DNA of 64,000 nucleotides, from the NCBI RefSeq assembly GCF_000143415.4, contig NW_003314274.1:1092040-1156039 (forward strand). Reading direction: 5' to 3'. The translations under genes and the position numbers were made by a program. Under the pieces are notes generated by a model. That model saw only the letters and a program-made list of their open reading frames with translations. It had not been told where the DNA came from and did no database searches. The first letter of the stretch is position 1. Every line of letters begins with the position of its first letter. Positions 23,561 through 34,682 of the stretch are shown piece after piece. Origin of the DNA: Selaginella moellendorffii (lineage: Eukaryota; Streptophyta; Lycopodiopsida; Selaginellales; Selaginellaceae).

Positions 23561-24870
23561 TCAAATGATAAACTCCTTAATTAATGACAGTGTCACATGA
23601 CAAAAGAGGAGAATGCAATGGAGATTGAGAATGAAAAATAAATTTATAGCTATAGTTTTTCTATAATATATTAGTATTATATTTATAATTAAAGATTTTA
23701 TCAATTGAATAACATTGCTAATATGTAATAAATTATTATAATATTTATATTTTAATATTAATTTTTTATTTACTATAAAAAACTTGTCATTAAGAGAAGA
23801 GAAAATGACAAGATTACTAATAAAAACTTTTATCTAATTTGAGTATGGATATATGTTATTGTATAATAAGTTTTAAGTTTAAATATCATGAGTAGAAGCT
23901 TAGGATTCGATTCCTACCATGGCTAATAGTGGCTCCTCAATAAAAACAGAGGCATAGTAAATACATAATATCATGCTTCTTTATGATGCTAAGCATAGAG
24001 AATGAACTTAAGTATTAATAAGAAGACTAAGTTGGCTAGAACTATTAACAACATCGCAATGAGTAATATAAATAGCAACAAAATCAATTATAAGACTAGG
24101 TGCTAGAGGAAATAAATATAACTAATGAGAATTAAGATCATAATTGAAAAATGGAAAGTGATATGTTAGAAATTATTATAAGCAAACTCAGTAAATGAAG
24201 GAGATCAAATCAATCACCTTATTGATAGAAATTAAAACATAAAAAATATTACTTAAAATTTTTAGAAATACACTCTGATTAGATGGTGAAAAGTCGATAA
24301 TTTACTTAGGAGGAAAGAAATAAACATTAAAAAAAGTTGGAAGTAAATTTATAATCAACTTGTCTTGGTTAAAAATTATTTTGTTGATAAATTAAAATCA
24401 AACAGAATTCCTAAAGAGAGTGTACATTCAGATGGACTATTAACTTTGAGATCAGACCAAAGTTGTTTCTTTTCTAATGCTGGGGTGTAATTTTATAAAA
24501 GATTCACTTCATTTAGGCTTGCAACCCACTATTATTATTTTTAATTTTTTCCTAGAATATGTAAATATATTCAGGCCAAGTCATGTCTGATGTGAAACAA
24601 TTCTACAGTTATTAGAATACTCAATTGGATTTTAATCTATTCTCTTGCTCCAGGTTAAATGTAAGCACTTATAAGGGAATTGGCTTGTCCGAGTCATGTT
24701 TTCTTTTATTCAGCGTGATTCATAGAGTTAATCACTGAAGTCTATTTGAGAATGACTGAGATTTGTGTTTTAGATCACTGTGTATTAAATTAAAATCATA
24801 AGACCAGAAACACAGAATATTCTCAAAGCAGCTGACTTCGTCCAGCAAGCTCTACAATTTTCAAAACTCG
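23561..24870. other. AT-rich intergenic DNA upstream of the germin gene
   Basis: No convincing frame, tandem repeat or RNA gene. The last few hundred bases are presumably promoter of the germin-like gene. Confidence 0.6.
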
Positions 24871-24875
24871 CTGTT

Positions 24876-24897
24876 CCAATATAGTTGGCTCACTCGG
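24876..24897 (+). promoter_or_regulatory. germin-locus promoter element, copy 4
   Basis: CCAATATAGTTGGCTCACT..., about 70 bp before a TATATATAT box (24966-24974) and 152 bp before the ATG of the intact germin gene. Confidence 0.65.
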
Positions 24898-25048
24898 TTG
24901 TCAAATTCTTACAATCCCAGCAACATCCAAGAAACGTACACATTGATAATCGTGTAAATTCTCAGTATATATATCTTCTCTTATCCCCAGCAAAATCATT
25001 CATTCATCCATCCTTTTCGAGATCCAAAAGTTTTTGATCAGTGAAAAG

Positions 25049-25702
25049 ATGGCTGTTTCCAAATCTCAAGCTCTTGGGATTGCCTTGCTCGCATTCTTCG
25101 TCACTGTGGCAGTTTCATCCGATCCAGATCCACTCCAGGACTTTTGCATTGGAGACCTCACCGCTGTCCCAGGCGTCAATGGGTTCCCATGCACGAACTC
25201 CTCGACAGTCACGGTGGACGATTTCATCTACAGCGGCATCGTCAATTCTTCCAACACCACGAACATCAATCGCTCCGGCGCCATCTTTGGGACAGTGCTG
25301 AGGTTCCCTGGTCTCAACACTTTGGGTCTCTCCATCGCCAGGCTCGACTTCCTCCCCGAAGGAATCATCCCCCCACACACCCATCCCAGAGCCTCGGAGA
25401 TGGTCTACGTAGAAGAGGGCAGCGTCTACGCCGCCATCGTCACCGCGGACAATCGCTTGTTTGCTCGTGTCATGAACAGGGGCGAAGTCATGGTGATTCC
25501 TCGCGGATTGATCCACTGGCAGATGAATGTTGGGACTGGCAACGCGAAGATCATTGCCACTCTCAACTCCCAGCTGCCTGGAATCCAGTTCATCGCGAGA
25601 TCCATGTTTGGTTCCCGTCCAGAGGTCCCAGACGAGGTGCTCGAGAAGACCTTCTTCTTGGACGAGGCCGCTATCAATCAAGTCCGATCCAACTTTGTTT
25701 GA
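25049..25702 (+). CDS. germin-like protein (cupin), intact
   Basis: Single exon, 217 aa. The start is the ATG of MAVSKSQALG; residues 1-22 or so form a signal peptide ending near VSS, so the protein is secreted to the apoplast. Features in order: DPDPLQDFCIGD mature N-terminus, paired cysteines of the germin disulphide (DFC and FPC), N-glycosylation-type NSS and NTT sites near 55-65, the Mn-binding cupin box HTHPRASE followed by VEEGSV (residues about 110-127), and the second box IPRGLIHWQ with the fourth ligand. Germins form hexamers with superoxide dismutase or oxalate oxidase activity in wall and defence responses; which activity applies cannot be read from the sequence. It shares a promoter element with three broken neighbours (12.8-15 kb). 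Confidence 0.95.
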   Translation: MAVSKSQALGIALLAFFVTVAVSSDPDPLQDFCIGDLTAVPGVNGFPCTNSSTVTVDDFIYSGIVNSSNTTNINRSGAIFGTVLRFPGLNTLGLSIARLDFLPEGIIPPHTHPRASEMVYVEEGSVYAAIVTADNRLFARVMNRGEVMVIPRGLIHWQMNVGTGNAKIIATLNSQLPGIQFIARSMFGSRPEVPDEVLEKTFFLDEAAINQVRSNFV

Positions 25703-26137
25703 TCTTATCAGTAGCAAAGTTCTTCTTCTTGTATAATCTTATCCATTTGTTCTTTTCAATCGATCATTCTTCGTATAATATCTGTAGAGCAAAAAACATC
25801 CAAGGAAACGTTTGCTTGGATAGAAAGAGTGACCTACCCGGAGCTTCCATCCAAGAGCCAAATCGAAAGGCGCCACCTGGCATTACGCCGTGGTATATTC
25901 TATCCCAGGAAGGGAGAGTCCTAAAGTGTGTTCTTTGGATCTATTTTGTTCCTCCGCCCTCCCTCCAGCTCGCCGCCGCCGGCAAAAGCGTCGCATCCGC
26001 CGGCGCCATCGCCATCGCCATCGCCTGTAGAAGCGCAGGTAAATCTTTCCCTTCTTGATCGATCCGCCTCGATCGAGCCTCGCCGGATTTCGAAAGGTCA
26101 TTATCTCACGATCTTTGCTCAGAAGCGCAAGATCCGA

Positions 26138-28206
26138 ATGGCGTTCGAGAAGATCAAGGTGGAGAATCCCATCGTGGAGATGGACGGTGAGTGAGGAGAT
26201 ATTTTTGTTCTTTTCCTCTACAGGATCGCTCACATTTCTATACTTTTTCGGTTTCTTCCTTGCAGGAGATGAGATGACCCGGATCATCTGGCAAATGATC
26301 AAGGACAAGGTTTTGTCACGCGCTCTTTTTTCCCTTGTCCACATTTTTTTTCTTCTCTTCCATAGATTTTAACTTGGCCCATTCTTGCAGCTCATTTTTC
26401 CATTCCTTGATTTGGATATTAAATACTTTGACTTGGGCCTTCCACATCGTGACGAAACTGATGACAAAGTCACAGTTGAGAGTGCCGAAGCGACCCTCAA
26501 GTAACATACATATCCTTTTCTTTTTTACTGGAAAAATCTGTTTCTTCCCAATTGTAAAGGTACAATGTTGCGATCAAGTGTGCAACGATCACGCCAGGTA
26601 CACCGGTGCGTTTGTGCTCGTAGTTTCCTTCTCATGCTTTGCGTATGGATTTTGGCTATCAGACGAAGCTCGAGTCAAGGAATTCGGCCTCAAGGCAATG
26701 TGGAAAAGTCCCAATGGGACAATTCGTAACATTTTGAACGGTAAGACACAGACTTTGGTGGATGGCATGTCTTACGTGCAGTGTGACGCGCAGGGACTGT
26801 TTTTAGAGAGCCGATTGTCTGCAAGAACGTCCCGAGGCTTGTTCCAGGTGAGTGTTAGCGGCGTTTCCTTTTACTTTTGTTTACTACGACGAACTCCAGG
26901 GTGGACGAAACCAATTTGCATTGGAAGGCATGCTTTTGGAGACCAGTATCGTGCCACTGATACAGTTATCAAGGGCTCTGGAAAGCTTAAGCTGGTTTTT
27001 GGTAAGAAGAAAACTGGATTTTCTCTTTTTTTTTACCTTTTGTTTACTCTGCTGTGCAGTGCCTGAGAATGGAGAGGCCTCTGAATTCGAGGTTTACGAC
27101 TTCAAGGGAGATGGAGGAGTCGCTCTTTCTATGTACAACACTGATGAGGTTCGGGTGTCTGTTGCAGTAAGTCTTCTATAACGTTTGAGTTTGTAACAGT
27201 CCATTCGTTCCTTTGCACAAGCCTCTATGACTACCGCTCTGGCAAAGAAGTGGCCTCTATACTTGAGCACCAAAAACACGATTTTGAAGAAGTACGATGG
27301 CAGGTAAAAGTTTTCAGATGGTAATTCGTGGATACAATCTCTAAGCTACAGAAGTTATCAGGTTTAAGGATATCTTCCAAGAGGTCTACGAGGCGGAGTG
27401 GAAGAGCAAGTTTGAGGAAGCTGGCATCTGGTTTGTTTTGAATTTATATGTTTGCGACCTGCTTACGTTTTATCTACAGGTACGAGCATCGCCTGATTGA
27501 CGATATGGTTGCTTATGCTCTCAAGAGCGATGGTGGATATGTCTGGGCATGCAAAAACTACGATGGTGATGTGCAGAGCGACTTTTTGGCTCAAGGTACA
27601 TTAATACATTCTCTCTGTCATAGAGACTAAGCATGCCTGTGGCAGGATTTGGTTCCCTTGGATTGATGACTTCTGTGCTGGTGAGCCTATAGTGATGGTT
27701 TTTCTTTCTTCTTCCACTAATTTTGCTTTCACAGGTCTGTCCCGATGGAAAGACCATTGAAGCCGAAGCTGCTCACGGGACTGTAACTCGGCACTATAGA
27801 GTACACCAGAAAGGCGGTGAAACCAGCACCAATAGCATTGCCTCCATCTTTGCCTGGTCTCGAGGCCTTTCTCACAGGCATGTATTAGTTTCCCTCTCTT
27901 TCCTCGTATAATATTTGCTTTGCTAAACAGGGCCTCACTGGATGGCAATGCACGGCTAAGCGACTACGCGGAGAAGCTCGAGGCGGCTTGCGTAGGAATC
28001 GTTGAGTCTGGCAAAATGACAAAGGATCTCGCTCTGCTCATCCACGGGCCAAAGTAAGATAGATTTTTCAGCTTTCCTTTGGATTTTTCGCGACTGTTTT
28101 GTTGTGCAGGGTGACAAAGAAAGATTATCTTAACACCGAGGAGTTTATCGATGCCGTGGCTGCCGATCTTAAGCTCAGGCTGACAACCGTGCCTTCCAAA
28201 TTGTAA
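26138..28206 (+). CDS. ICDH: NADP-dependent isocitrate dehydrogenase with peroxisomal SKL terminus
   Basis: Fifteen exons in frame: 26138-26186, 26266-26309, 26391-26500, 26560-26597, 26663-26740, 26794-26847, 26900-27001, 27060-27148, 27200-27303, 27362-27430, 27480-27595, 27646-27680, 27735-27877, 27931-28053, 28110-28206; 416 aa, the usual length. It converts isocitrate plus NADP to 2-oxoglutarate, CO2 and NADPH. The N-terminus [20 protein letters not shown] has no transit peptide. Visible signatures: [14 protein letters not shown] (substrate loop), [16 protein letters not shown], the metal-binding [12 protein letters not shown] with a later D, and NADP-contacting [10 protein letters not shown]. 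The last residues are PSKL, a canonical PTS1, so peroxisomal or dual location is likely. Intron 13 is GC-AG (donor GCATGT at 27878); the others are GT-AG. A probable 5'-UTR intron spans 26039-26122. Confidence 0.95.
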
Positions 28207-28957
28207 AGCCGGCTCCCGATTTCTCAGTTAGATATTTTTTCTCTACTTATGGTGGAGGTGCTCGGGTATTTCAACAGACCACTGATTTCTTATCTCTCAT
28301 TGTCACAGGGAAGCCTGAGCAAACACGGCTGGAAATTCTATTTTTTTTACTATCCATCCGGACAATCTCCCTCAAATAACTTCGTTCTTATATACTTAAA
28401 AATAATTATTAACACGGACATTTGTTTTCGGGCCATTTCATAGTAGATTATTTTCTAACATTTCGCTAGGCACGAGGACTATGGTTATCCAAGGATCAAG
28501 CGAGAGGTCGTTCATCAGGTCTGGCGACGGGAATCTAAATTGGATAACGCTTCGCCATGTAAGACAATTAAAGCAAGGTCAAGAACATGAGATATGCTAT
28601 GTGACAATATCTTCTAAACTTTTTTCTTGATATTAGATTTTTCATGAAGCCGTCGGAGTGGATTTCTACTTGGGAGAAAGGAGGAAGCGTTAGCGTTGCA
28701 TTTTTTAACGCTTAGCGCAGACCTTTAGAAGCCACAAAGCCTTTCAAACCAAGTCTTTCATAAGCAGGTAGCTCTTTTTTTATGCCTTTTGCATTTTTTT
28801 TTTTAAATTTTTTTTTTTATGATTCCAGTTCTTCCTTATTCTAAACGTTTTTATTTTTTCTTATTTTTATTTTTGTAGCTCGACATGCCTCCACCAAGAG
28901 CTCAGCTTCGCCTCCCACGCTTGGTAACTGCATGCTTGAGCTTTATTGCTTTGTATT
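28207..28957. other. intergenic, T-rich
   Basis: Holds the ICDH 3' UTR and A/T homopolymer tracts. A short TTTTTGTAG acceptor-like site lies at about 28872-28879, just before the hairpin region. No protein gene is supported. Confidence 0.5.
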
Positions 28958-29081
28958 GGCATTATGGTCTGATTCTTGTAGTTTATCATGCACCACCCCG
29001 TTTGCAGCCTCCAGCTTGAAATGGAACTGGAGCCGAGGCTGCAAAGGGGATGGCGCATGATAAAAATCAGACCGTAATGCC
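28958..29081 (+). ncRNA. candidate MIR-type hairpin
   Basis: A 124-bp imperfect inverted repeat. Arm GGCATTATGGTCTGATT (28958-28974) pairs with AATCAGACCGTAATGCC (29065-29081), and TTTATCATGCACCACCCC with GGGGATGGCGCATGATAA; TTTGCAGCCTC pairs with GAGGCTGCAAA nearer the loop. One arm has an 8-nt bulge (CTTGTAGT). No target duplication flanks it, and it is shorter than most MITEs. The arms resemble neither a miRNA family I can name with confidence nor an adjacent gene. A second small hairpin (about 29112-29174) follows. It could equally be a foldback transposon relic. Confidence 0.4.
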
Positions 29082-29453
29082 CCCTAATCCATCCCCTATG
29101 TAGCCTTCCACTCCTTTCTTCTGGAAAGAAAGATTTCCTTTCTTAAGGAGAAAGAAGAAAACATCTTTCTCCTGGTGGGAACTGGTTGTGAGAGATGGGG
29201 TGATGGGGCAGCACACTAGGTTGCTTAACCAGCTGCATCACCAGCACTCGGCTCCTGTTTCCACTGATGTCTGTAGCAAGCATTCCAAGAAGTATGGTTT
29301 TTCTTGCATTTCACAAAACTTCTGATTTCGATTTAAAATAGAAAAGAGGTTTCCAAAATTAAAATCTAATATAGCTCAAATCTTATTTTATAAAATTATC
29401 AGTTGTTCAGATAAACATAACTCTAGACCAGTATATAAGATCATTGAATTGAA

Positions 29454-30343
29454 TTGCATTTTTGTATCAAATCATTTTGTTATCTTCATTTGTCTCAATG
29501 GCTTTTCGTTTTTTTGTTTTTTATTCTTTTTTCTTTGCTCGTGATTTATGGTAATGCTCGTAATTTTGAACAAAAATTGTGTCCTACTGGAATCCTTAGC
29601 TTTTCTGATTCGCTTTTGGATACTGGTAATCGCAACCTCGAGGCAGTAGCAGCAGGCCTAGGTGCATTCAGTCTTTCTGGACATTTACCATATGGAATTA
29701 CATTGGGAAAACCCAATGGAAGATTTTGTGATGGGTATGTATTTATTGGTTATTTAGCTCTTCAATTGAAGTTGGGTGATATTGAGCCCCTCCTTATTTC
29801 ACAAGCTTTAATTTTGGTTATGCTGGAGCAACTGTTCATTCACCTAGTGTTATAACACATCTTTTGCTACTCCTCATATATTGTCTGCTCAAGTTTCAGA
29901 TTTTATATGGCATAAACAACAAGTTAATGATCATCAAAATGGTGCTAAACTTGATAAGAAAATGCTATATGAAAAAGCACTTTATTATATTGAAATTGGT
30001 GGCAATGATCTTGGTTATGGAATGCCAGATTTTGCATATGTGATGAATATTACAATTCCAGCTGTAGTTAAGGGCATCAAATCTAATATTATGGATTTAT
30101 ATAATTCTGATGCAAAATATTTTATGGTAATGAATCTTCCTCGTTATGATTGTGCTCCTAGTTATTTACAACTACTTTCATGCTACTGGGATGCATTATG
30201 ATAAACTTGGATGTCTTGTTCAGGCTAGAAATACTATTGATTTATTTAATAAGTTATTGGATATGGTAAATGATATTAACAATCAAAATGATGATATTGA
30301 AGTATATTATTTTGATTGGTTTTCTGCAATACTAGCTTTGAGT
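29454..30343 (+). pseudogene. GDSL esterase/lipase, N-terminal four-fifths (split gene)
   Basis: Frames in order show a hydrophobic leader, the GDSL block I as LSFSDSLLDTGN (first Gly replaced), PNGRFCDG, an FGYAGAT oxyanion block reached by a frameshift near 29805, the block III motif IEIGGNDLGYG, and YYFDWFSAILALS. At least two further frameshifts break the frame. The catalytic Asp-His end is not here but 9 kb away at 39420-39697. The coding DNA is unusually AT-rich for this window and has no introns, although plant GDSL genes normally have several. GDSL lipases are secreted serine hydrolases; this copy cannot be translated intact. Confidence 0.8.
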
Positions 30344-30654
30344 TCTCCCCAAGTGCACCTTCCTCCTCATCACTGGAAGTCTTTGCACCTTGAGAGGCCC
30401 ATTTCCACTAACTACTTTTTATATTTTCATGAGCAAAAGATCACAGAAAAACACATTGACACCCCCTCCGAACCAGACTGTGAAAAGATCTCCTGTCACA
30501 TAAACCTTGAAGTAAAGGATAACTATTTTTTACCGTGATCTTGTTGAGAGCCCGAACACATCCTCATGGTTCCATCTTTTTTTGCCCTTCCTTATATAGT
30601 CCTCTAAATATTTAGAGAAAATGGCAGATTTGGACTATGAACATAAAACTGTTG

Positions 30655-30915
30655 TCAGGTGGTGTTTACAAACGAGTCCAACATCGATAGGTATTCCGAG
30701 AAAAAACCACGTTTTGACAGTGTTGCTCGCGTTTCTAGGTGGTCATTTCGTGTGGCTTGGACGGTGACATGTCTTTCTATGTTGGTGACGCGGCTGGAAG
30801 AGCAGGAGATCACAGTGATGCTGACATTGGATTTGCAAAAGGTGAGAGATTGACCATACAGTCCAACTAATGCATTCCAGTCGGCTCAAGTTTTTCGTAC
30901 CCGAAATTATTTCGA
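30655..30915 (+). pseudogene. polynucleotide 3'-phosphatase (ZDP/PNKP-type) fragment
   Basis: After an acceptor-like TTGTCAG come VVFTNESNIDRY, then SFYVGDAAGRAGDHSDADI and, past a GTGAGA donor-like site, LKFFVPEI. These match consecutive parts of the HAD-type 3'-phosphatase domain of plant ZDP and animal PNKP, which removes 3' phosphates at DNA breaks. The catalytic DxDGT motif and the zinc fingers upstream are absent and the frames do not join, so it is a gene fragment. Confidence 0.75.
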
Positions 30916-31060
30916 CGTAAAGCAAAAGGCATCTTTGATCGATTGAGTGGAAGGATTGTTCCAACTACCTTGTCACAAGCTTTCGTAACAATCGTTTCGG
31001 TTGTACATTTCCCGGTGCTTTCGTCGACGGTCATTCGTTCTTGGATTTCTTCTTCTACTG

Positions 31061-31178
31061 GATCAACCTTTGCTGCCTCGTACTTTATTTCTTCTCATGA
31101 ACAGGAGAATCTCCACATCGATCAACCTTTGCTGCCTCGTACTTTATTTCTTCTCATGAACAGGAGAATCTCCACATC
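31061..31178 (+). repeat. perfect 59-bp tandem duplication
   Basis: Bases 31061-31119 and 31120-31178 are identical (GATCAACCTTTGCTGCCTCG...). The repeat lies between the phosphatase fragment and the WD40 gene and is non-coding as far as I can see. Confidence 0.95.
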
Positions 31179-31210
31179 GACGCACAGTTCTCCAGCTCTG
31201 TGGCATCAAA

Positions 31211-32938
31211 CTATACTATCAGCAATGCGATAGATAGATGGTTTTGGAAGTAATTGCCTGTTAGAATCTGCGGTGGCTCTTCGTCATCGTCTTTGTCCTC
31301 GCTAGTACTAAACCTCCGAGCGCCAGAAGTTGAAGCAGCCAGGGGAAGTGTGGGATGGAAGGAAAACCCATTGATGGTATCTGATTGTAAGCGAAAGTGA
31401 GGGACAGAATAGAACTTTTTGGCTTGTACCTGAGGCTGCGTGAATGCTGGCAGTGAATTCACCAGTTCGAAGATCATAGAAACGAATATCACCGTCCTGC
31501 TTGTTTGCACCTAGTGAGCACTGAATAAAAAAGAAGATAACTCAACCTCGCCTCCTGTGCCGAGGTGTTGAGCATATGGTTCAATGTCAAACGCTATCCT
31601 CTGGTTCGTGTTAGTAACAGCTCTTTCAAGTCTGCGCAAAAAGCACAAGGTAAGTAATCTAGCGACGAGAAAATCCAGTTGAGGCATACTTGTACACTAA
31701 ACTCGTTGATACCGAACGTCCCAGCAGCATATCGATGGATCCTGGATCGACGCACCAAAATGAGGATAGCCAACAGAAGGAGAGACTGTGACACCTTTCG
31801 ACCGCTGTAGAGATAGTTGCCGTCCTTAGAGAACTGAACCTGTTCGAGAAACGAGATTAGCAGCGGATAGATAGACTCGAGAGGAAAGAGAAGAACTATA
31901 CTTGAGTCAGGCCTCCTTCGTGTCCTTGCAGCACATATAGAAGCTCCATGTTGCCTTCGTTGTACACTGCTATGGTTCGATCGTAAGAACCAGCCGCAAG
32001 AAGATTTGTCTGGTGTCCACTAAAAGCTAGGCACGACACAATTCCTGCAAGAGGCCCGTGACTACTTTTGTTACTCTAGTCGAAAGACGATCACCTGTAA
32101 TGCCTTCTTTGGAACTCGTGAGTGTAGAGTGCTCTTCGCAGTGACGACCAGGAGTTGAGGTATCGAAAATTCTGATCTTTTTGTTGTATCGACAAAAGAG
32201 CCTGCGAGCGTCTAATGGTCAGGCATGGGCAAACCATATCAGAAATCTTCTACCTGTTACCCGAAGGATTAAAAGCGACTGACAATGGTGCTGTAACTTC
32301 ATCCATGGCATTGTAAGCTCTATAGCTGCAGCGGAGCTACAGACAGGTAAAAACACCAAATCTATACTCTGCTAGACGCAAAACTTCAAGCTTACATTAC
32401 CAGTAGCAGCATCCCACAGATGAACTGGATGACAGATCTACAAGCAATCAAAAGCCTTAGTAAACAGCAAGCGCGAGAGATTAAGACGAAGAACCTGTGG
32501 CGACCATGTGAGGATACCAGCAAAAATCGTACACAGTCTCTCCTTCCGACACCGTCAATGACGAGACAAGTGGATCTAGAATCAAGGCGATAACTTTCAT
32601 GATCCAGGAAAAATTCTAGAATCATACCCGTCTTGGCAGCAAGATCATCCAATGCTTCGACTTCCAGAGCGTTTGACGGACTGGAGCCACAAGTGCTACA
32701 TTATAAAACGACCCCACAAAGAGAAGAACAAGGAAAAAACAGCACAAAACTGGACTTACAAATCGAAAATCCTGAGCCTCTTGTCCTCGTTGCACGTCAG
32801 AAAGCAGGAGCCATCAGGAGACCTGCAAGACAATGCAGTAGAAATAACGTAGAACGAGCTATAGAACATAGAAATGCAATGAGACACGCGAGGGCACCAC
32901 AGAAACGAATTCGGTGCTGGCGCCTTCTCTTCTTCCAT
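31211..32938 (-). CDS. WRAP53/TCAB1-like WD40 protein, possibly damaged
   Basis: Thirteen exons fit: 32938-32898, 32822-32760, 32695-32628, 32575-32495, 32437-32396, 32336-32254, 32201-32095, 32044-31902, 31839-31795, 31741-31713, 31631-31547, 31499-31430, 31380-31211. WD-repeat signatures in order: FLWSPDGSCFLTCNEDKRLR, TVYDFCWYPHM, HPVHLWDAATGN, AMDEVTAPLSVAFNPSGN, RIFDTSTPGRHC, LLAAGSYDRTIAVYNEGN, VQFSKDGNYLYSGRKDP, TNQRIAFDIEP, TINGFSFHP. This is the order of TCAB1, which carries scaRNAs and telomerase RNA to Cajal bodies. Exon 4 ends in phase 1 but exon 5 must start in phase 0, and about 12 residues expected there are missing; LVYK-coding bases near 31690-31710 lie one base out of frame. 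Either splicing differs from my model or the copy is decaying. Confidence 0.7.
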
Positions 32939-33291
32939 GAAAAGCCCTACATAAACCCTAAATAGCAAAGTCAAAGCTCCAATATTTCCTTGCCCGCACG
33001 CCCGGCATTTGCGCCCCGAATTACAAAACGCCATCAACTCCTTCGATGTCGATTGCGAGAATGAAAAGGGTGGCTACTATGAGATCTTTTGATGCAGGAC
33101 ATTGTGTCTGGCTTGGAACGCTAAAGAATTTTTTTCTTGAGGAGACGAATATGAAAATCAAGTCTGGCCAGTGTTCTTTGTTCTTTTTTATTGGCATTTG
33201 GAGCATGTCACAGGCTAGAGAAGAGTTGAGAGTTGGAGTCGATCCTATGATAGGGGATTGCCACGCTTAGAACTAAACACAGAGCTAATCT

Positions 33292-33354
33292 CGCCATTGC
33301 CAGGGATCGAACCCGGGTCATCCACGTGACAGCAGACCACTATCCTGCAACGAC
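33292..33354 (-). pseudogene. tRNA-Asp relic
   Basis: On the minus strand GTCGTTGCAGGATAGTGGT, a GTC anticodon region (CTGTCAC) and GGGTTCGATCCCTGGCAATG match plant tRNA-Asp. Acceptor and T arms would still pair, but about nine bases of the D-loop and 5' anticodon stem are deleted (63 instead of 72 nt). Not a functional tRNA. Confidence 0.75.
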
Positions 33355-33359
33355 ATTAT

Positions 33360-34200
33360 CACCCACTGTGAATGGTCTTAGAGAAATATTGTATATAAAC
33401 CATCTTTATTAGAGTTCAACAACCCAGATGAAGAATTAGGTGAAGACTCAGGAACATTGCATAATAGGCAATTTGTATTCCTCTCAACTTCACACTTGTG
33501 CTAGTGAGCAATTTGGCAGTAGTGTGACATGAGTGACTCATCCAAGAAAATGTGTTTAGGACCTGAATTAAACCAGACAGCCATATTTTCATATCAATAT
33601 ACTGGAGTACTGAGCTGGTTTGAGTAAGGTGTAAGCTGTCCTGGGCAAAGAAAGATGGATGGAATTGGTATCATTCAAATGTCATTCCACTAGTTTTCTA
33701 AAAACTCCTTAGAGATTTTGTATTGCTGGTTAGAATGTTTCAACCTTCAGGGAATTGCAATAATGTGGAGGTGCAGAATTTTAAAGAAAGCCACTGGGTT
33801 TTAAAAGCCCCTTCCTACACATGCTAATGGCAAGATTGAAGCCTGACCCCATTGCCCCCAAGGAGTATACAAGCAGGGCCAAAACTAATAACAAAGTTTT
33901 AGGTAATTGATTGATGAGTTTTTTTGTATGCTTATCATCTCAGACTAGCTAGGTATGATTTAGGCTTAGATCAATTACCTGATGTGAGTGGAGTATACAG
34001 ACAGAGATGATATAACATGTAATGATACCTGGTGCGGTGTGGCTTCCATTAACATCCATGTAGTAATAGTTTATATATATATATATATATAAAATTGTCC
34101 AAAACTCTTTTTAATGCACTGTCCATAAGGGGTAAAAATAAAAGAATCTACTTTATGACGAGAATATTCAGGGTTTAATTTCTTAAACTTATCTAATTAA
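33360..34200. other. intergenic, no gene seen
   Basis: AT-rich with a short (TA)n run at about 34072-34090. No frame or RNA is supported. Confidence 0.6.
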
Positions 34201-34682
34201 AAATCCTTTAAATATTTGGCACATGGTTGGGCGACGGGCATGGGATAGAGCCACTAAAGACATCATTCGGAGCGTTCAATGGCGGAAGTTTAAGGTGGAG
34301 GGTGCCATTTCCAGGATTGCGGTGCAATAGGGTAGCAGTACACCGGCCACCTCCAGAGTTCTCTTTTGTGGGTCGATCGGAATATGCTTCCTCCATGAGA
34401 TGATACGGCTTCTGTGGGTTAATCATAACAGGTGCCAAGGGTTCAGGCAAGAGCTGCCTCCTGTGCGCGCTTGCAATTGAGCTCATTTGCCACTTATCCT
34501 AGCGTGAGAGAGTAGTTTGCATCTGGCACTTCAATGCTTGCGATGATCTCCGACTCCAGGTTCAGGAGTTTCTTATTTTTACATTCTATGACACTGACAA
34601 AGATGTCATTGAGATGATTCTAGATATCTCTTGTCCCACAGACCTTGCCGGTTCTTGTTGGACAAAAGAGCAATCGGGGATT

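Noticed and set aside
27149-27199. Reading through ICDH exon 8 ([10 protein letters not shown])
   Set aside because: An exon starting at 27200 restores the conserved [10 protein letters not shown] segment, so 27149-27199 is an intron.
34208-34486. 92-codon minus-strand frame
   Set aside because: The opposite strand carries a Walker A motif (GAKGSGKS) in an eroded gene; the minus frame is its shadow.
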